Origin: Aquabacterium soli
Lineage (GTDB): Bacteria; Pseudomonadota; Gammaproteobacteria; Burkholderiales; Burkholderiaceae_C
DNA length: 59,208 bases
Assembly (NCBI RefSeq): GCF_003933735.1
Contig: NZ_RSED01000010.1
Coordinates: 1-59,208 of the forward strand
Reading direction: 5' to 3'
Both the position numbers and the translations under genes were made by a program. The notes beneath the pieces are model-generated. The model had not been told where the DNA came from and searched no databases. It saw nothing but the letters and a program-made list of their open reading frames with translations. The first letter of the stretch is position 1. The number at the start of each line of letters is the position of its first letter. Positions 35,301 through 45,726 of this stretch are shown piece after piece.

Positions 35301-36221
35301 ATGTCCCGTCTGTTCTCTCTGCTGTCGCGCTGGCCCCTGGGTGTGCTCCACCCGCTGGGCGCCCTGATGGGCTGGCTGGCCTATGCCCTGTCGCCCAGCT
35401 ACCGGCGCCGGCTGGCCGCCCACGCCAGCGCCGCCGGTCTCAACCGCCGACAGCGCTGGCAGGCCGTGGGCCACGCCGGCAAGATGGTGGCCGAGGTGCC
35501 CCGCCTGTGGGGCCGCCCGCATGATCAGCTGATGGGTGACCGGGTGCGCTGGACAGGCGCCGAACACATCGACCAGGCCCTGGCCGAAGGCAAGGGCATG
35601 CTGATCCTCACGCCCCACCTGGGCTGTTTCGAGATGGTGGCGCAGGGCTATGCCGAGCGCTACGGCGCCCACAAGCCCATCACCGCGCTCTACCGCCCGT
35701 CCAAGCAGGCCTGGCTGGCCGAACTGATGGTGCATTCGCGCAACCGCCCCGGCATGCAGGCCAGCCCGGCCACCCTGGCCGGTGTGCGCCAGATGCTGCG
35801 CGCCCTCAAGAAGGGCGAGACCGTGGGCCTGCTGCCCGATCAGGTGCCCCCCGAGGGCATGGGCGCCTGGGCGCCTTTCTTCGGGCGCCCGGCCTACACC
35901 ATGACGATGGCCGCCAAGCTGGTGGCCCAGACCGGCGCCGCCGCAGTGATGGTGCGGGGTGAGCGCCTGGGCTGGCGCCAGCGCCGCCGCCTGGGCGCCG
36001 ACTATGTGGTGCACGCCGAGCGCGTCGCGCCCGAGGTGGAGGCCCTGCTGGCCGGCGCCGACGATCCGGCACAATCCAGCGCCGCGATCAACCGCCTGAT
36101 GGAACACATGATCATGCAAAGCCCCGAGCAGTACCTGTGGGGCTACAACCGCTACAAGGGCCCGCGCGCCGAGATCCTGACGTCTGCCCAGGCGGCAGGC
36201 AAGGACAAGAGCGCCCGATGA
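35301..36221 (+). CDS. LpxL/HtrB-type lipid A acyltransferase
   Basis: A 306-residue membrane-associated acyltransferase for late acylation of lipid A. The HX4E catalytic motif is in LTPHLGCFEMVAQGYAE; GLLPDQVPPEGMGAWAPFFG is the second family signature, and YLWGYNRYK near the end is typical. The N-terminus has one hydrophobic segment. It overlaps the next acyltransferase gene by 4 bp (ATGA), so both are made together. Confidence 0.94.
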   Translation: MSRLFSLLSRWPLGVLHPLGALMGWLAYALSPSYRRRLAAHASAAGLNRRQRWQAVGHAGKMVAEVPRLWGRPHDQLMGDRVRWTGAEHIDQALAEGKGMLILTPHLGCFEMVAQGYAERYGAHKPITALYRPSKQAWLAELMVHSRNRPGMQASPATLAGVRQMLRALKKGETVGLLPDQVPPEGMGAWAPFFGRPAYTMTMAAKLVAQTGAAAVMVRGERLGWRQRRRLGADYVVHAERVAPEVEALLAGADDPAQSSAAINRLMEHMIMQSPEQYLWGYNRYKGPRAEILTSAQAAGKDKSAR

Positions 36222-37117
36222 TCAAGAGTGCCTTGATCCGTCTGGCCCTGGGCATCCTGTGGATGCTGCAATGGTTGCCGCTGCCGATCCTGGCCCGGCT
36301 GGGCAGTGGCCTGGGCCACCTGCTGTACCGTGTGGCAGGCTCACGCCGCCGCATCGCGCTGCGCAACCTGGAGCTGTGCTTTCCGCAGATGCCCCTGGCC
36401 GAGCGCCAGGCCATCGTGCGCGAGCACTTCGGCTGGCTGCTGCGCAGCCTGTTCGAGCGCGCCATGTTCTGGTACGGCCCGGCCTGGCGGCTCAAACGCC
36501 TGATCCAGGTCGAGGGCGACATCGACCTGGCCGAGCGCGAATTCCACGCCACGGGCCGCTCCACCATGTGGCTGTGCCCGCACTTCGTGGGCCTGGATGT
36601 GGCCGGCGCCGCCATCCTGCTGTGCCAGCCGCGCCCCGGCGCGTCCATCTACCAGACGCAGAGCAACGCGGTGATCGATGCCGCCATGAAGCGCGGCCGC
36701 CTGCGCTTCGGCGATGCCGAGATCTTCCCCCGGCAGGATTCGGTCAAGCCGCTGCTGCGCGCCATCAAGGCCGGGCGCGGCTTCTTCAACCTGCCGGACA
36801 TGGATTTCGGCCTGCAGGATGCGGCCTTCGTGCCCTTCTTCGGCGTGCCGGCGGCCACCTTGCTGGCGCCTTCGCGCATGGCGAAGATGCTCAACATGGT
36901 CGTGCAGCCGGTGATCGCCGAGCTGCTGCCGGGCGGCCAGGGCTACAAGGTGCACTTCCTGCCCGCGCTGGAGAATTTCCCCACGGCCGACGCCGTGGCC
37001 GACACCGCGCGCCTGAACACCTTCATCGAAGACCAGATCCGCCTGCGGCTGCCCCAGTACCTGTGGGTGCACAAGCGCTTCAAGACGCGCCCGCCCGGCG
37101 AGCCCGGCGTGTATTAA
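36218..37117 (+). CDS. Second LpxL/LpxM-type lipid A acyltransferase
   Basis: A 299-residue acyltransferase with an N-terminal membrane segment (LALGILWMLQWLPLPIL), HX4D motif in CPHFVGLDVAGA, RRIALRNLELCFPQM and FNLPDMDFG, ending with YLWVHKRFKTRPPGEP. It is coupled to the preceding acyltransferase and probably adds the second secondary acyl chain. Which enzyme acts first cannot be told. Confidence 0.93.
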   Translation: MIKSALIRLALGILWMLQWLPLPILARLGSGLGHLLYRVAGSRRRIALRNLELCFPQMPLAERQAIVREHFGWLLRSLFERAMFWYGPAWRLKRLIQVEGDIDLAEREFHATGRSTMWLCPHFVGLDVAGAAILLCQPRPGASIYQTQSNAVIDAAMKRGRLRFGDAEIFPRQDSVKPLLRAIKAGRGFFNLPDMDFGLQDAAFVPFFGVPAATLLAPSRMAKMLNMVVQPVIAELLPGGQGYKVHFLPALENFPTADAVADTARLNTFIEDQIRLRLPQYLWVHKRFKTRPPGEPGVY

Positions 37118-37184
37118 GACCGCTTGGGGCCTGCGCGCAGCGCCAGCTGCGGGCAAACCCTCGGCCGGGAGCGGGCCCGGCCAC

Positions 37185-37211
37185 TCAAACCAGCCCCTCA
37201 TCTGCCGATAT
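37185..37211 (+). promoter_or_regulatory. Sigma-28 (FliA)-like promoter of the MCP
   Basis: TCAAACCA at 37185-37192, an 11-bp spacer, then GCCGATAT at 37204-37211. This fits the flagellar sigma-28 pattern (TAAAGTTT-N11-GCCGATAA) at the right spacing, 89 bp upstream of the MCP start. Confidence 0.65.
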
Positions 37212-37299
37212 CCAGGCAGTACTGGTCCGTCGCGCGCCGCCCCTGTGTGTGACGACGGCCCTCTTGGCAATGCACCGAGACACCGAGGAGCGCACTTCT

Positions 37300-38889
37300 A
37301 TGATGACCACATGGATCACCTGGCTGCGGGGATTCTCCATCCGGTCCCGCCTGCTGGCCTGCATGGCCCTGGTCGTGGCCATCGGCACCCTGGTGGGCAC
37401 GGGCACCAGCTGGCAGCTGCTGCAGCTGCAGGGCAATGTGGACGATTTCGCCGAGCAGGAGTTCGCCGGCACGCAGCGCGTGGGCGAGCTCACGCGCCTG
37501 CTGGGCCAGGTGCGCAGCCACGAGCAGGCCGCCATCATCAACACCGGTGACTCGGTGACCACCGAAGGGCATTTCAAGGCGTGGAAGGACAACCTCGCCA
37601 AGGCCCAGGCTTCGCTGGCACAGATCGCGCAGGCCATGCCCGACCCTTCCGTGGATGAGCAGGTCCAGGCCATCGGCGCCCGCCTCAAGGCCTATGCCAC
37701 CAGCCTGACCCCCACGCTGGAGCTGATCAATGCCTCGGCCGTCAGCTCGTCGGCCGAAGCCTTCCAATCCAGCGCGCCGGCACGGGCCGAAGCCGATGCC
37801 GTGGAAACCGCCATGGCCAAGCTCACCACCGACGTCGAGAAAAGCGCCCAGGCCCGCCGTGACCAGACCAGCCAGACCGTGCGCCAGTCGATCGTGGCCC
37901 TGTGGGTGATGCTGCTGGCACCCGGCCTGGTGTTCCTGCCGCTGATGGGCCTGACCATCGCCTCCATCACCATTCCGCTCAAGCGCGCCGAGAGCATCAC
38001 CCAGGCCATCGCCCACGGCGACCTGACCTACGACATCAGCCCCAAGGGCAAGGACGAGATCGCCCGCGTGATGCTGTCGATGCAGAGCATGCAGCAGGGC
38101 CTGCGGGCCATGGTGGCGGCCGTGCGCGAATCATCCGAATCCATGCTCACGGCCAGCACCGAGATCGCCGTGGGCAACCAGGACCTGTCCAGCCGCACGG
38201 AGCACACGGCCTCGAGCCTGCAGCAGACCGCCTCGTCCATGGGCGAGCTGAGCGACACGGTGGACAAATCCGCCCTGTCGGCCACCGAGGCCAACCGCCT
38301 GGCCGACACCGCCAGCCACCGCGCCGTGCATGGCGGCGAGGTGGTGGGCAGTGTGGTGCAGCAGATGGACGAGATCAGCCAGGCTTCGCGTCAGATCGCC
38401 GACATCATCGGCGTGATCGACGGCATCGCCTTCCAGACCAACATCCTGGCACTGAACGCTGCGGTGGAAGCGGCCCGTGCCGGTGAACAAGGCCGCGGCT
38501 TTGCCGTGGTGGCGGGCGAGGTGCGCTCGCTGGCCCAGCGCAGCGCCGAGGCCGCCAAGGAGATCAAGACCCTCATCGGCCAGTCCGTGGACCGCGTCGA
38601 GGTGGGCGCCAAGCGCGTGAAGGATGCCGGCTCGGTGATGGAAGAGATCGTGCGCGCCATCCAGAGCGTGACGGTGGCCATGGGCGAGATCGCCGACACC
38701 ACGCGCCAGCAGGCCCAGGGCATCTCGCAGGTCACCACCTCTGTCAATGACCTCGATCAGATGACACAGCAGAACGCCGCGCTGGTGGAGCAATCCGCCG
38801 CCGCAGCCGACAGCCTGCGCCAGCAGGCCCAGGGCCTGTCGCAGACGGTGGCCCGGTTCAAGCTGCAAGGTGCACCAGCATTGGCCTGA
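37300..38889 (+). CDS. Methyl-accepting chemotaxis protein
   Basis: A 529-residue receptor: TM1 at about residues 18-40, periplasmic helical domain of about 150 residues, TM2 at about 202-225, HAMP (AITQAIAHGDLTYDI, KDEIARVMLSMQ) and a canonical hairpin ([19 protein letters not shown]). The C-terminus ends FKLQGAPALA without tether. The ATG at 37300 (followed directly by a second ATG) has GGAG upstream; an in-frame ATG at 37270 is less likely. It lies inside the metK-xerC housekeeping block and has its own sigma-28-like promoter, so it is an insertion with motility control. Confidence 0.95.
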   Translation: MMTTWITWLRGFSIRSRLLACMALVVAIGTLVGTGTSWQLLQLQGNVDDFAEQEFAGTQRVGELTRLLGQVRSHEQAAIINTGDSVTTEGHFKAWKDNLAKAQASLAQIAQAMPDPSVDEQVQAIGARLKAYATSLTPTLELINASAVSSSAEAFQSSAPARAEADAVETAMAKLTTDVEKSAQARRDQTSQTVRQSIVALWVMLLAPGLVFLPLMGLTIASITIPLKRAESITQAIAHGDLTYDISPKGKDEIARVMLSMQSMQQGLRAMVAAVRESSESMLTASTEIAVGNQDLSSRTEHTASSLQQTASSMGELSDTVDKSALSATEANRLADTASHRAVHGGEVVGSVVQQMDEISQASRQIADIIGVIDGIAFQTNILALNAAVEAARAGEQGRGFAVVAGEVRSLAQRSAEAAKEIKTLIGQSVDRVEVGAKRVKDAGSVMEEIVRAIQSVTVAMGEIADTTRQQAQGISQVTTSVNDLDQMTQQNAALVEQSAAAADSLRQQAQGLSQTVARFKLQGAPALA

Positions 38890-39038
38890 ACCCGCTTTGC
38901 GACAGGTGTCAACCCTGACGAGACAAATCGCAGGGCTTGATTCACAATGGTTCACAGCCAGCCGGCCGGCGATGGGAGTGGCCCCGAAGAGGGCCGGGGT
39001 GTCCGGCACATAAGAACAGCACGACAAGGGATGGCACC

Positions 39039-42000
39039 GTGAAACGCTTGACGGACCTGGCCGCACAACTGGGGCACCTCTACCGCGAGGGCCGCAGCAT
39101 CGGCGTGGATTTCGAAACCATCGCCGACCACCTGTCGGTGCACGTGGCCGTCAAGGGCCCCGACCTGCGCTACAAGTACGTCAACCTGGCGGGCCAGGTG
39201 CGGTGCCTGCTGCCCTCCTCGCTCAGCGGCCAGGTGACCGACGCCGACCTGCTGGGCGATGAAGCAGGCCAGCGCGTGCGCGAAGAAGACCGCCAGGCCC
39301 TGGGCAGTGCCGGGCCCCTGGTGCTGTGGTCCGAGCCCGTGCCCACCGCCGATGGCGGCACCGAACGCACGCCACAGGTCAAGCTGGGCCTGCGCGGCCC
39401 GCGTGGCGAGGTGCTGGGCGTGCTCGACGTGGCCGCCGTGGATGGCCCTGGCAGCGCCGACCCGGGTTTCGAGGTGATGCGCCTGAACGAGGCGCTGGAC
39501 CTGCTGGCCGACATCCTCGGCCTGCTGATGCGTTGCGAAGACGAGGCCACCCTGCTCGAACGCCTGTGCAGCACCCTGGTGGTGCAGGGCGGCTACCTGG
39601 CCGCGGCCGTGGTGCCCATCGAGGCCGATCGCCACCAGGCCGGTGTGCCGCTCAGCCTGGCGGGTGACCGCGATGAACTGTCCCTGCCCGGCGCCTTCCG
39701 CCTGGACGACCCCGTGTGGGAAAGCCACCCCGTGGCCCGCGCGGCCGAGGCCGGCATCTGCGTGGTGCACAAGCGCCATGGGCAGGATGATCCATCACCG
39801 TGGCGCCAGGCCCGCCCCACCCACAATGCCCAAGCCCTGATCGCCCTGCCCCTGCGCGCCGACGACGACGTGATGGCCGTGCTGCTGATGGCCTGCGATG
39901 GCCTGGACCGCATCGCCCCCTCGCGCGTGGTGCTGCTGCAGCGCATGGCCGATGAGCTCTCGCTGGGCATCGAGCTGCTGCGCTCGCGCCAGCGCCTGGC
40001 CTCCGAGCGCCGCCAGCGCGAGATCCACCTGCGCCAGCAGTTGCTCACCTCCCAGCGCCTGAGCCTGGCCACCGAATCCGGCGAGGTCGGCATCTGGGAA
40101 TGGGACCTGGCACGCGGCGTCATCGCCATGGACGAGCGCAGCGTGACCCAGCACGGCCTGCCCTCGCACACCCACGCCCTGCCCGCCGCCACCCTGCAAA
40201 GCTGGGTGCACCCGGATGACGCCGCTGCCGTGGACCAGGCCACGGTCGGTGTGATCACGCTGGGGCAGCCGGCCGACATCACCTTCCGCACGACCCCGCC
40301 CGATGGCCGCCAGCGCCGTCTGCGGCTGCACATGTCCGCGCTGCGCGATGAGAAGAACACGGGCAACATCGTCGGGGTGCTCGGCGCCACGCAGGATGTC
40401 AGCGACCTGGCCCTGAGCGCCCAGCGCCTGCACGACCTGGACGCCAAGCTGCACCTGGCCACGCAGGCCACCGGCCTGGGTCTGTGGGAGCTCGACCTGG
40501 ACGAACAGACCCTGCTGCTGGACAACCGCAGCGCGCAGATCCACGGGCTGGAGCCCACGCAGGGCAGCATCAGCCTGGGCGCCTGGCTCAGCTGGATCCA
40601 CCCCGGGCAGCGCCAGGAAATGGCCGCCCGCCTCAAGGCCAGCCAGGCCGAGCCCACCGTCGGCCAGCTCGAATGCGCCATCACCCCGCCCGATGGGCGC
40701 CTGCGCCGCGTGCTGATCAACTGGGCCAGCCAGCTCGACGCCACCGGCCGCGTCAAGCAGTTGGTAGGCACCCAGGTGGACGTGACCGAGCGCCGCCGCG
40801 ACGAGGCCCGCATGGCCCAGACCCACCAGCGCCTGGCCCTGATGGCCGGGGCCACCGGCGTGGGCCATTGGCGCTACGACCTGCGCGAAGGCTTCACCTT
40901 CGACGACGCCATGTACCGCCTGCTGGGCGCCACGGTGCAGCCCTACCCGGCCGCCGCCTGGTTGATGGAGATGTGCCTGCCGGCCAGCCAGCGCGAGGCA
41001 CTGGAGCTGGCGCTGATCACCGCCGACGACCAGCTGGAGGTGTCGCTGCAGTGGCAGGGCCTGGACGGCCTGTCGCGCCACGTGGTGTGGATGGGCACGG
41101 TCGACCGCGACGCCCGCCGCACCGTGATCCGCGGCGAGGGCCTGTGCATCGACGTGACCATGCAGCAGAAGGCCGAGGCCGCACGCCACGAACTGCAGGC
41201 GCCGCCCCCGCCCCGCCCGCTCATCCAGGGCCCGGGGCGCGGCGACAGCCTGGCCAACCCCGAGGCGCGCACGCCAGAGCTCTCCGGCGCCGAGCCGCTG
41301 GCCGCGCGCATCGGCAGCGAACTGCGCTCGCCGCTCAACGCCTTGCTGGGCTTCGTGCAGTTGCTGCGTGGCAACGCCCAGGCGCCGGGCACCGGCCAGC
41401 AGGAGGACTACCTGCAGGAGATCGAAAAGGCGGGCTGGCACCTGATGGAGCTGGTCAACGACGCGATGGACCTCACACGCATCCAGTCGGGCGCCCAGAA
41501 GGTCGAGGCCCAGACCGTGCCGCTGCGCGACCTGGTCGGCGAGCTGCAACCCCTGGTCGATCAGCAGGCCGCCACGCGGCAGGTGCGCTTTGAGGCCGTC
41601 ACCGCCGGCCCCTGGCCCACCGTGGTGGCCGACCGCCGCCTGCTCAAGCAGGCCCTGGTCTACCTGTGCGGACACGCGGTGCACACCAGCCCGTCGGGCA
41701 CCCGCGTCACCCTGTCGATCGAGCCGGCCGGCGCCGACGTCACCTTGCGCCTGCATGGCCAGGGCCCCGCGCTGCCACCAGCGCAGCGAGAGCAGTTGTT
41801 CAACCCGCTGCCCGAAGCGCTGACCAACCTGCAGGGCGGTTCAGGCATGCGCCTGGCCATTGCCCGGCAATCGCTGCAGGCCATGGGCGGCCGCCTGCAG
41901 GCGCTGGAAGGCGATGCGGGCCAGGGCACCACCTTCGTGGTCAGCCTGCCGCACGCGCCGCAGCCCCAGCCGCCGCTGGACCTGGATTCCGACACGCCCC

Positions 42001-42434
42001 TGGCGCCTCGCCCGCCCCAGCTCACGGTGGACATCGGACTCAAGGGCCGCATCCTCTACGTGGAAGACAACCCCAGCAACGTGCTGCTGGTGCGCGAATG
42101 CCTCACCCTGCGTCCGGCGGTGGAACTGGCCGTGGCGGCCAATGTGCAGGAGGGCCTGGCCGCCATCGCGGCCGAGCGCTTCGACCTGGTCCTGCTGGAC
42201 CTGCAGCTGCCAGATGGCGACGGCTATGCCGTGCTCAAACGCCTGCGCGAGTACCGCGGCAGGCCCAGCCCCTGCATTGCGCTCACGGCCGCGGCCATGC
42301 TGAACGAGCGCAACCGCGCGCTCGAGGCCGGCTTCGACGAGTTCTGGACCAAGCCGATCAAGCTGCCGGAGTTTTTGGCCGGCCTGGACCGCTGGCTGGC
42401 GCCGCGCCGCGCCAGAAGCCGCACAGCGCAATGA
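39039..42434 (+). CDS. Multi-PAS hybrid histidine pseudokinase with intact receiver
   Basis: An 1131-residue protein with a GTG start, AAGGG at 8 nt. Order: N-terminal PAS-like domain (about 5-150), GAF (about 160-330), three PAS domains each ending in a PAC motif ([28 protein letters not shown]), a dimerisation helix, a degenerate ATPase domain, and a receiver. The H-box reads [15 protein letters not shown]: Ser760 (41316-41318) replaces the phosphoacceptor His. In the ATPase the N-box is [11 protein letters not shown] (both Asn lost), the G1 motif is LHGQGP (Asp lost) and G2 is GSGMRLAI. The receiver ([26 protein letters not shown]) looks functional. It is therefore likely inactive as a kinase but still a sensor scaffold. 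Confidence 0.9.
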   Translation: MKRLTDLAAQLGHLYREGRSIGVDFETIADHLSVHVAVKGPDLRYKYVNLAGQVRCLLPSSLSGQVTDADLLGDEAGQRVREEDRQALGSAGPLVLWSEPVPTADGGTERTPQVKLGLRGPRGEVLGVLDVAAVDGPGSADPGFEVMRLNEALDLLADILGLLMRCEDEATLLERLCSTLVVQGGYLAAAVVPIEADRHQAGVPLSLAGDRDELSLPGAFRLDDPVWESHPVARAAEAGICVVHKRHGQDDPSPWRQARPTHNAQALIALPLRADDDVMAVLLMACDGLDRIAPSRVVLLQRMADELSLGIELLRSRQRLASERRQREIHLRQQLLTSQRLSLATESGEVGIWEWDLARGVIAMDERSVTQHGLPSHTHALPAATLQSWVHPDDAAAVDQATVGVITLGQPADITFRTTPPDGRQRRLRLHMSALRDEKNTGNIVGVLGATQDVSDLALSAQRLHDLDAKLHLATQATGLGLWELDLDEQTLLLDNRSAQIHGLEPTQGSISLGAWLSWIHPGQRQEMAARLKASQAEPTVGQLECAITPPDGRLRRVLINWASQLDATGRVKQLVGTQVDVTERRRDEARMAQTHQRLALMAGATGVGHWRYDLREGFTFDDAMYRLLGATVQPYPAAAWLMEMCLPASQREALELALITADDQLEVSLQWQGLDGLSRHVVWMGTVDRDARRTVIRGEGLCIDVTMQQKAEAARHELQAPPPPRPLIQGPGRGDSLANPEARTPELSGAEPLAARIGSELRSPLNALLGFVQLLRGNAQAPGTGQQEDYLQEIEKAGWHLMELVNDAMDLTRIQSGAQKVEAQTVPLRDLVGELQPLVDQQAATRQVRFEAVTAGPWPTVVADRRLLKQALVYLCGHAVHTSPSGTRVTLSIEPAGADVTLRLHGQGPALPPAQREQLFNPLPEALTNLQGGSGMRLAIARQSLQAMGGRLQALEGDAGQGTTFVVSLPHAPQPQPPLDLDSDTPLAPRPPQLTVDIGLKGRILYVEDNPSNVLLVRECLTLRPAVELAVAANVQEGLAAIAAERFDLVLLDLQLPDGDGYAVLKRLREYRGRPSPCIALTAAAMLNERNRALEAGFDEFWTKPIKLPEFLAGLDRWLAPRRARSRTAQ

Positions 42435-42501
42435 ACAGTCCGCCCCGCCCCCCGAGGGGTCAGGAAACTTGGGGGTGGCAAGTAGGGCGGATAATCCGCT
42501 C

Positions 42502-43365
42502 ATGAAGCTGCGTTTCACCAAGATGCACGGCGCCGGCAACGACTTCGTCGTGCTGGATGCCACCGCCGGCCCGCTGGCCCTCAGCGAGGCCCAGTACCGC
42601 TACCTGGCCGACCGCCGCTTCGGTGTCGGCGCCGACCAGATCCTCATCGTCGAGCCCGGCTCGGTGGATGCCGGCACCGACTTCACCTACCGCATCGTCA
42701 ACGCCGACGGCAGCGAGGTCGAGCAGTGCGGCAACGGCGCGCGCTGCTTCGCACGCTTCGTGCACGACACCGGCCTCACAGGCAAGCAGACCATCCGCGT
42801 GCAGACCCTGGGCGGCATCATCGAGCCGCGCCTGCAAGCCGACGGCCGCGTCACCGTGGACATGGGCGCGCCCGTGCTGGAGCCGGCCCGCGTGCCTTTC
42901 GACGGCACCGGCCTCACGCCACGCTTGGTCAATGGCACCGAACTGTGGCCGCTGGCCCTGGCCAACTACCCGGTCGAGGTGGCCGTGGTCTCCATGGGTA
43001 ACCCGCACGCCGTGCAGCGCGTGGACAGCTGCGAGCATGCCCCGGTCGACGAGGTCGGTCCGCAGGTCGAAGGCCATGAGCGCTTCCCGCGCCGCGTCAA
43101 CGCCGGCTTCATGGAAGTGGTGTCACGCACCCACATCCGCCTGCGCGTGTACGAGCGCGGTGCTGGCGAAACCCTGGCCTGCGGCTCGGGCGCCTGCGCC
43201 GCCGTGGTGGCCGGCATCCGCCTGGGCTGGCTGGACAGCACGGTCGATGTGGACACGCGCGGCGGCCGCCTGACCATCCAGTGGGCCGGCCCCGGCCAGC
43301 CCGTGCTGATGACCGGCCCGGCCCAGACCGTGTTCACCGGTGAGATCGACATCCCCGAACTCTGA
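42502..43365 (+). CDS. dapF: Diaminopimelate epimerase
   Basis: A 287-residue cofactor-free epimerase that makes meso-diaminopimelate for lysine and peptidoglycan. The two catalytic cysteines are C76 (EQCGNGARC) and C227 (LACGSGACA); [19 protein letters not shown] is the typical N-terminus and fixes the start at 42502. It is followed by DUF484 and xerC genes, a conserved order in proteobacteria. Confidence 0.97.
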   Translation: MKLRFTKMHGAGNDFVVLDATAGPLALSEAQYRYLADRRFGVGADQILIVEPGSVDAGTDFTYRIVNADGSEVEQCGNGARCFARFVHDTGLTGKQTIRVQTLGGIIEPRLQADGRVTVDMGAPVLEPARVPFDGTGLTPRLVNGTELWPLALANYPVEVAVVSMGNPHAVQRVDSCEHAPVDEVGPQVEGHERFPRRVNAGFMEVVSRTHIRLRVYERGAGETLACGSGACAAVVAGIRLGWLDSTVDVDTRGGRLTIQWAGPGQPVLMTGPAQTVFTGEIDIPEL

Positions 43366-43373
43366 AGAACCCC

Positions 43374-44060
43374 ATGACGACCCCGCTCCAAGGCATCACC
43401 GAAGACGACATCGCCAACTACCTGATCCACACGCCCGGCTTCTTCGAGCGGCACGCGCCGCTGCTGGCCGCCATCCAGCTCACCAGCCCGCACGGCCAGC
43501 GCGCCGTCTCGCTGCAGGAGCGCCAGATGGAAATGCTGCGCGACAAGATCAAGGGTCTGGAGCGGCGCATCATGGAGATGATCCGCCACAGCCAGGAGAA
43601 CGAGGCCATCGCGCAGCGCCTGCACCGCTGGATCCGCGCCGTGATGCTGGCGCACGACGACACCGCGCTGCCCACCGTGCTCACGGCCGAGCTGCAGCAC
43701 GAATTCCTGATCCCGCAGGTGGGCCTGCGCCTGTGGGGCACCGCCGACCACCCGCTCAAGCCCGAGCTGGCCGGCCTGCCGTTCGCACAGGACATCAGCG
43801 ACGACGCCCGCAGCTTCGCGCGCAGCCTGAGCCTGCCCTACTGCGGCATCAACGCCGGCTTCGAGGCCGCGCGCTGGCTGGAAGATGCCAACACCGTGTC
43901 CTCGCTGGCGCTGCTGCCGCTGGTGCGCGACGGCGAGGTCTTCGGCCTGCTGGTGCTGGGATCGCCCGACCCCACCCGCTACACGGCCGACATGGGCCTG
44001 GAGTTCCTGACCGAGCTGGGCGAGGTGGCCAGCGCCGCCCTGGCCCGCCTGCTGGCCTGA
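43374..44060 (+). CDS. DUF484 (GAF-like) family protein
   Basis: A 228-residue protein. DDIANYLIHTPGFFERHAPLL is the recognisable DUF484 start, followed by a coiled-coil (LQERQMEMLRDKIKGLERRI) and a GAF-like domain ending LLVLGSPDPTRYTADMGLEF. The function is not established. It starts 8 bp after dapF and ends 14 bp before xerC, an arrangement conserved in many proteobacteria. Confidence 0.92.
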   Translation: MTTPLQGITEDDIANYLIHTPGFFERHAPLLAAIQLTSPHGQRAVSLQERQMEMLRDKIKGLERRIMEMIRHSQENEAIAQRLHRWIRAVMLAHDDTALPTVLTAELQHEFLIPQVGLRLWGTADHPLKPELAGLPFAQDISDDARSFARSLSLPYCGINAGFEAARWLEDANTVSSLALLPLVRDGEVFGLLVLGSPDPTRYTADMGLEFLTELGEVASAALARLLA

Positions 44061-44074
44061 GCCGGCGACACTGC

Positions 44075-45094
44075 ATGGGCCAGGCCCCGTCCGCGCGCCC
44101 TGGCCCTGCTTTGGCCCCGGGGGCTGCGGTCTCCTCGGCCGATGACGCCCTGATCGAGCGGCACCTGAGCTATCTGGCCGTGCAGAAGCACCTGGCCGAA
44201 CGCACGCTCGAGCTCTACGGCGAGGCCTTCAACCGCCTGCGCGAGGCCTTGGCCCGCGACAGGCTCGCCCTGACCGCGGTGCAGCCGCACCACGTGCGCG
44301 GCTGGGCCGCCCGCCTGCATGCCGGGGGCCTGGGCCCGCGCAGCCTGGCCCTGATGCTCTCTGCCTGGCGCGGCCTGTACCGCTGGCTGGGCCGTGAAGG
44401 CCTGGTGGCGCTCAACCCGGTCGACGGGCTCAAGGCCCCCAAGGCCGCGCGCCCCTTGCCCAAGGCCCTGTCGGTGGACGACGCCGTGGCGCTGGCCCAA
44501 ACCAGCGCCAGCCCACCGCCGGTGCCTGATTCGACCTCGCCACGAGACCAGCGCGAGGCCCCCTGGCTGGCCGCGCGCGACCACTGCATGGTCGAACTGC
44601 TCTACGGCAGCGGCCTGCGCAGCGCCGAACTGCTGGGGCTGGATGTGCAGGCGCACCCGCACGCCCAAGGCTGGGTGGACGCCGCCTCCGGCGAAGCCCA
44701 TGTGCTGGGCAAGGGCCGCAAATGGCGCCAGGTGCCCGTGGGCACGCCCGCGCTGCAGGCCCTGGCCGCCTGGCTGGCCGTGCGTGGCACCGTGGCTGCG
44801 GCGGACGAAACCGCGCTGTTCATCGGTCGCCTGGGCGCCCGCCTCACGGCGGCCCAGTTGCGCAACCGGCTCAAGCAACTGACGGTGCGCGCCGGCCTGC
44901 CCACCCATGTGCACCCGCACATGCTGCGCCACAGTTTTGCCAGCCACCTGCTGCAATCGAGCAGTGACCTGCGGGGGGTGCAGGAGCTGCTGGGCCACGC
45001 CCACATCACCACCACCCAGGTCTACACACGGCTGGATTTCCAGCACCTGGCCAAGGCCTACGACGCGGCTCACCCGCGCGCACGTCGCAAGTAA
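44075..45094 (+). CDS. xerC: Tyrosine recombinase XerC
   Basis: A 339-residue site-specific recombinase that resolves chromosome dimers at dif together with XerD. Catalytic residues are all visible: R182 (GSGLRSAE), K213 (GKGRKWR), H282 and R285 (HMLRHSFA), H308 (LLGHAH) and nucleophile Y317 (QVYTRLD). The N-terminal SAM-like domain is present. A 20-residue Pro/Ala-rich N-terminal extension precedes it. The gene order dapF-DUF484-xerC supports XerC rather than a mobile integrase. Confidence 0.96.
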   Translation: MGQAPSARPGPALAPGAAVSSADDALIERHLSYLAVQKHLAERTLELYGEAFNRLREALARDRLALTAVQPHHVRGWAARLHAGGLGPRSLALMLSAWRGLYRWLGREGLVALNPVDGLKAPKAARPLPKALSVDDAVALAQTSASPPPVPDSTSPRDQREAPWLAARDHCMVELLYGSGLRSAELLGLDVQAHPHAQGWVDAASGEAHVLGKGRKWRQVPVGTPALQALAAWLAVRGTVAAADETALFIGRLGARLTAAQLRNRLKQLTVRAGLPTHVHPHMLRHSFASHLLQSSSDLRGVQELLGHAHITTTQVYTRLDFQHLAKAYDAAHPRARRK

Positions 45095-45103
45095 GCACTC
45101 ACA

Positions 45104-45526
45104 TCAGGTGGTCGACACCTTGATCTCGTTGACCACGCTGCTCACGCCTTCCACGGCGCTGGCCAGCTCGGTGGCGCGTGCAATCACCAGGGCATCCGGC
45201 GCGCTGCCACGCAGGGTGACGGTGCCGTTCTGGGTCTGCACCTCGATGCGCAGGCCGCTCAACTGGCTGTCGGACATCAGGGCCGCGTTCACCCGTGCGG
45301 TGATGGCCGCGTCCTGCATGGACGCCTGCATCTCGGCCGCGTCCTGACGCCGGCCATCGGTCAGGCGCAGGCCGGCCTCGTCCGCCCGCGCGATGGCCAG
45401 GTCCAGGGCCGGGGGGGCGCCGTCCTCGTGCGCGGCAACCCGCTGCGGCGCATGCCGGTCACAGGCACTCAAGCCACCGGCCAGCATCACCATGGCTGGC
45501 AACCAACGCGTCGTTCGTGGGAACAT
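45104..45526 (-). CDS. BON-domain lipoprotein
   Basis: A 140-residue envelope protein. The N-terminus is a lipoprotein signal (hydrophobic WLPAMVMLAG followed by lipobox LSAC). The C-terminal about 65 residues form one BON domain (ITARVNAALMSD, RIEVQTQNGTVTLRGSAPD, VVNEIKVST). BON proteins are linked to envelope stability and osmotic stress. AGGAGA precedes the ATG at 45526. It is convergent with xerC (9-bp gap) and divergent from rlmI. Confidence 0.88.
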   Translation of the reverse strand: MFPRTTRWLPAMVMLAGGLSACDRHAPQRVAAHEDGAPPALDLAIARADEAGLRLTDGRRQDAAEMQASMQDAAITARVNAALMSDSQLSGLRIEVQTQNGTVTLRGSAPDALVIARATELASAVEGVSSVVNEIKVSTT

Positions 45527-45726
45527 GTCCGTCTCCTGTCCGCCCGGGGGGCGATCACAAGCCCTTCCTGGGTCGATCTCCCTGCACTGAGCCTTGACGC
45601 AGTGCAGCATCATCGCCGACCTTGCCGCAAGGTAAGGCCTGCGCCCCTTCACGGCCAGTGGACGAACGCCGATTGCAGTGTGGGGGGCCGCCGACAAGCC
45701 GCACGTCAGCGGCGACAATCACGCCC

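Noticed and set aside
44075..45094. Phage or island integrase
   Set aside because: The dapF-DUF484-xerC order and full-length XerC layout point to the housekeeping recombinase; no att repeats or phage genes are near.
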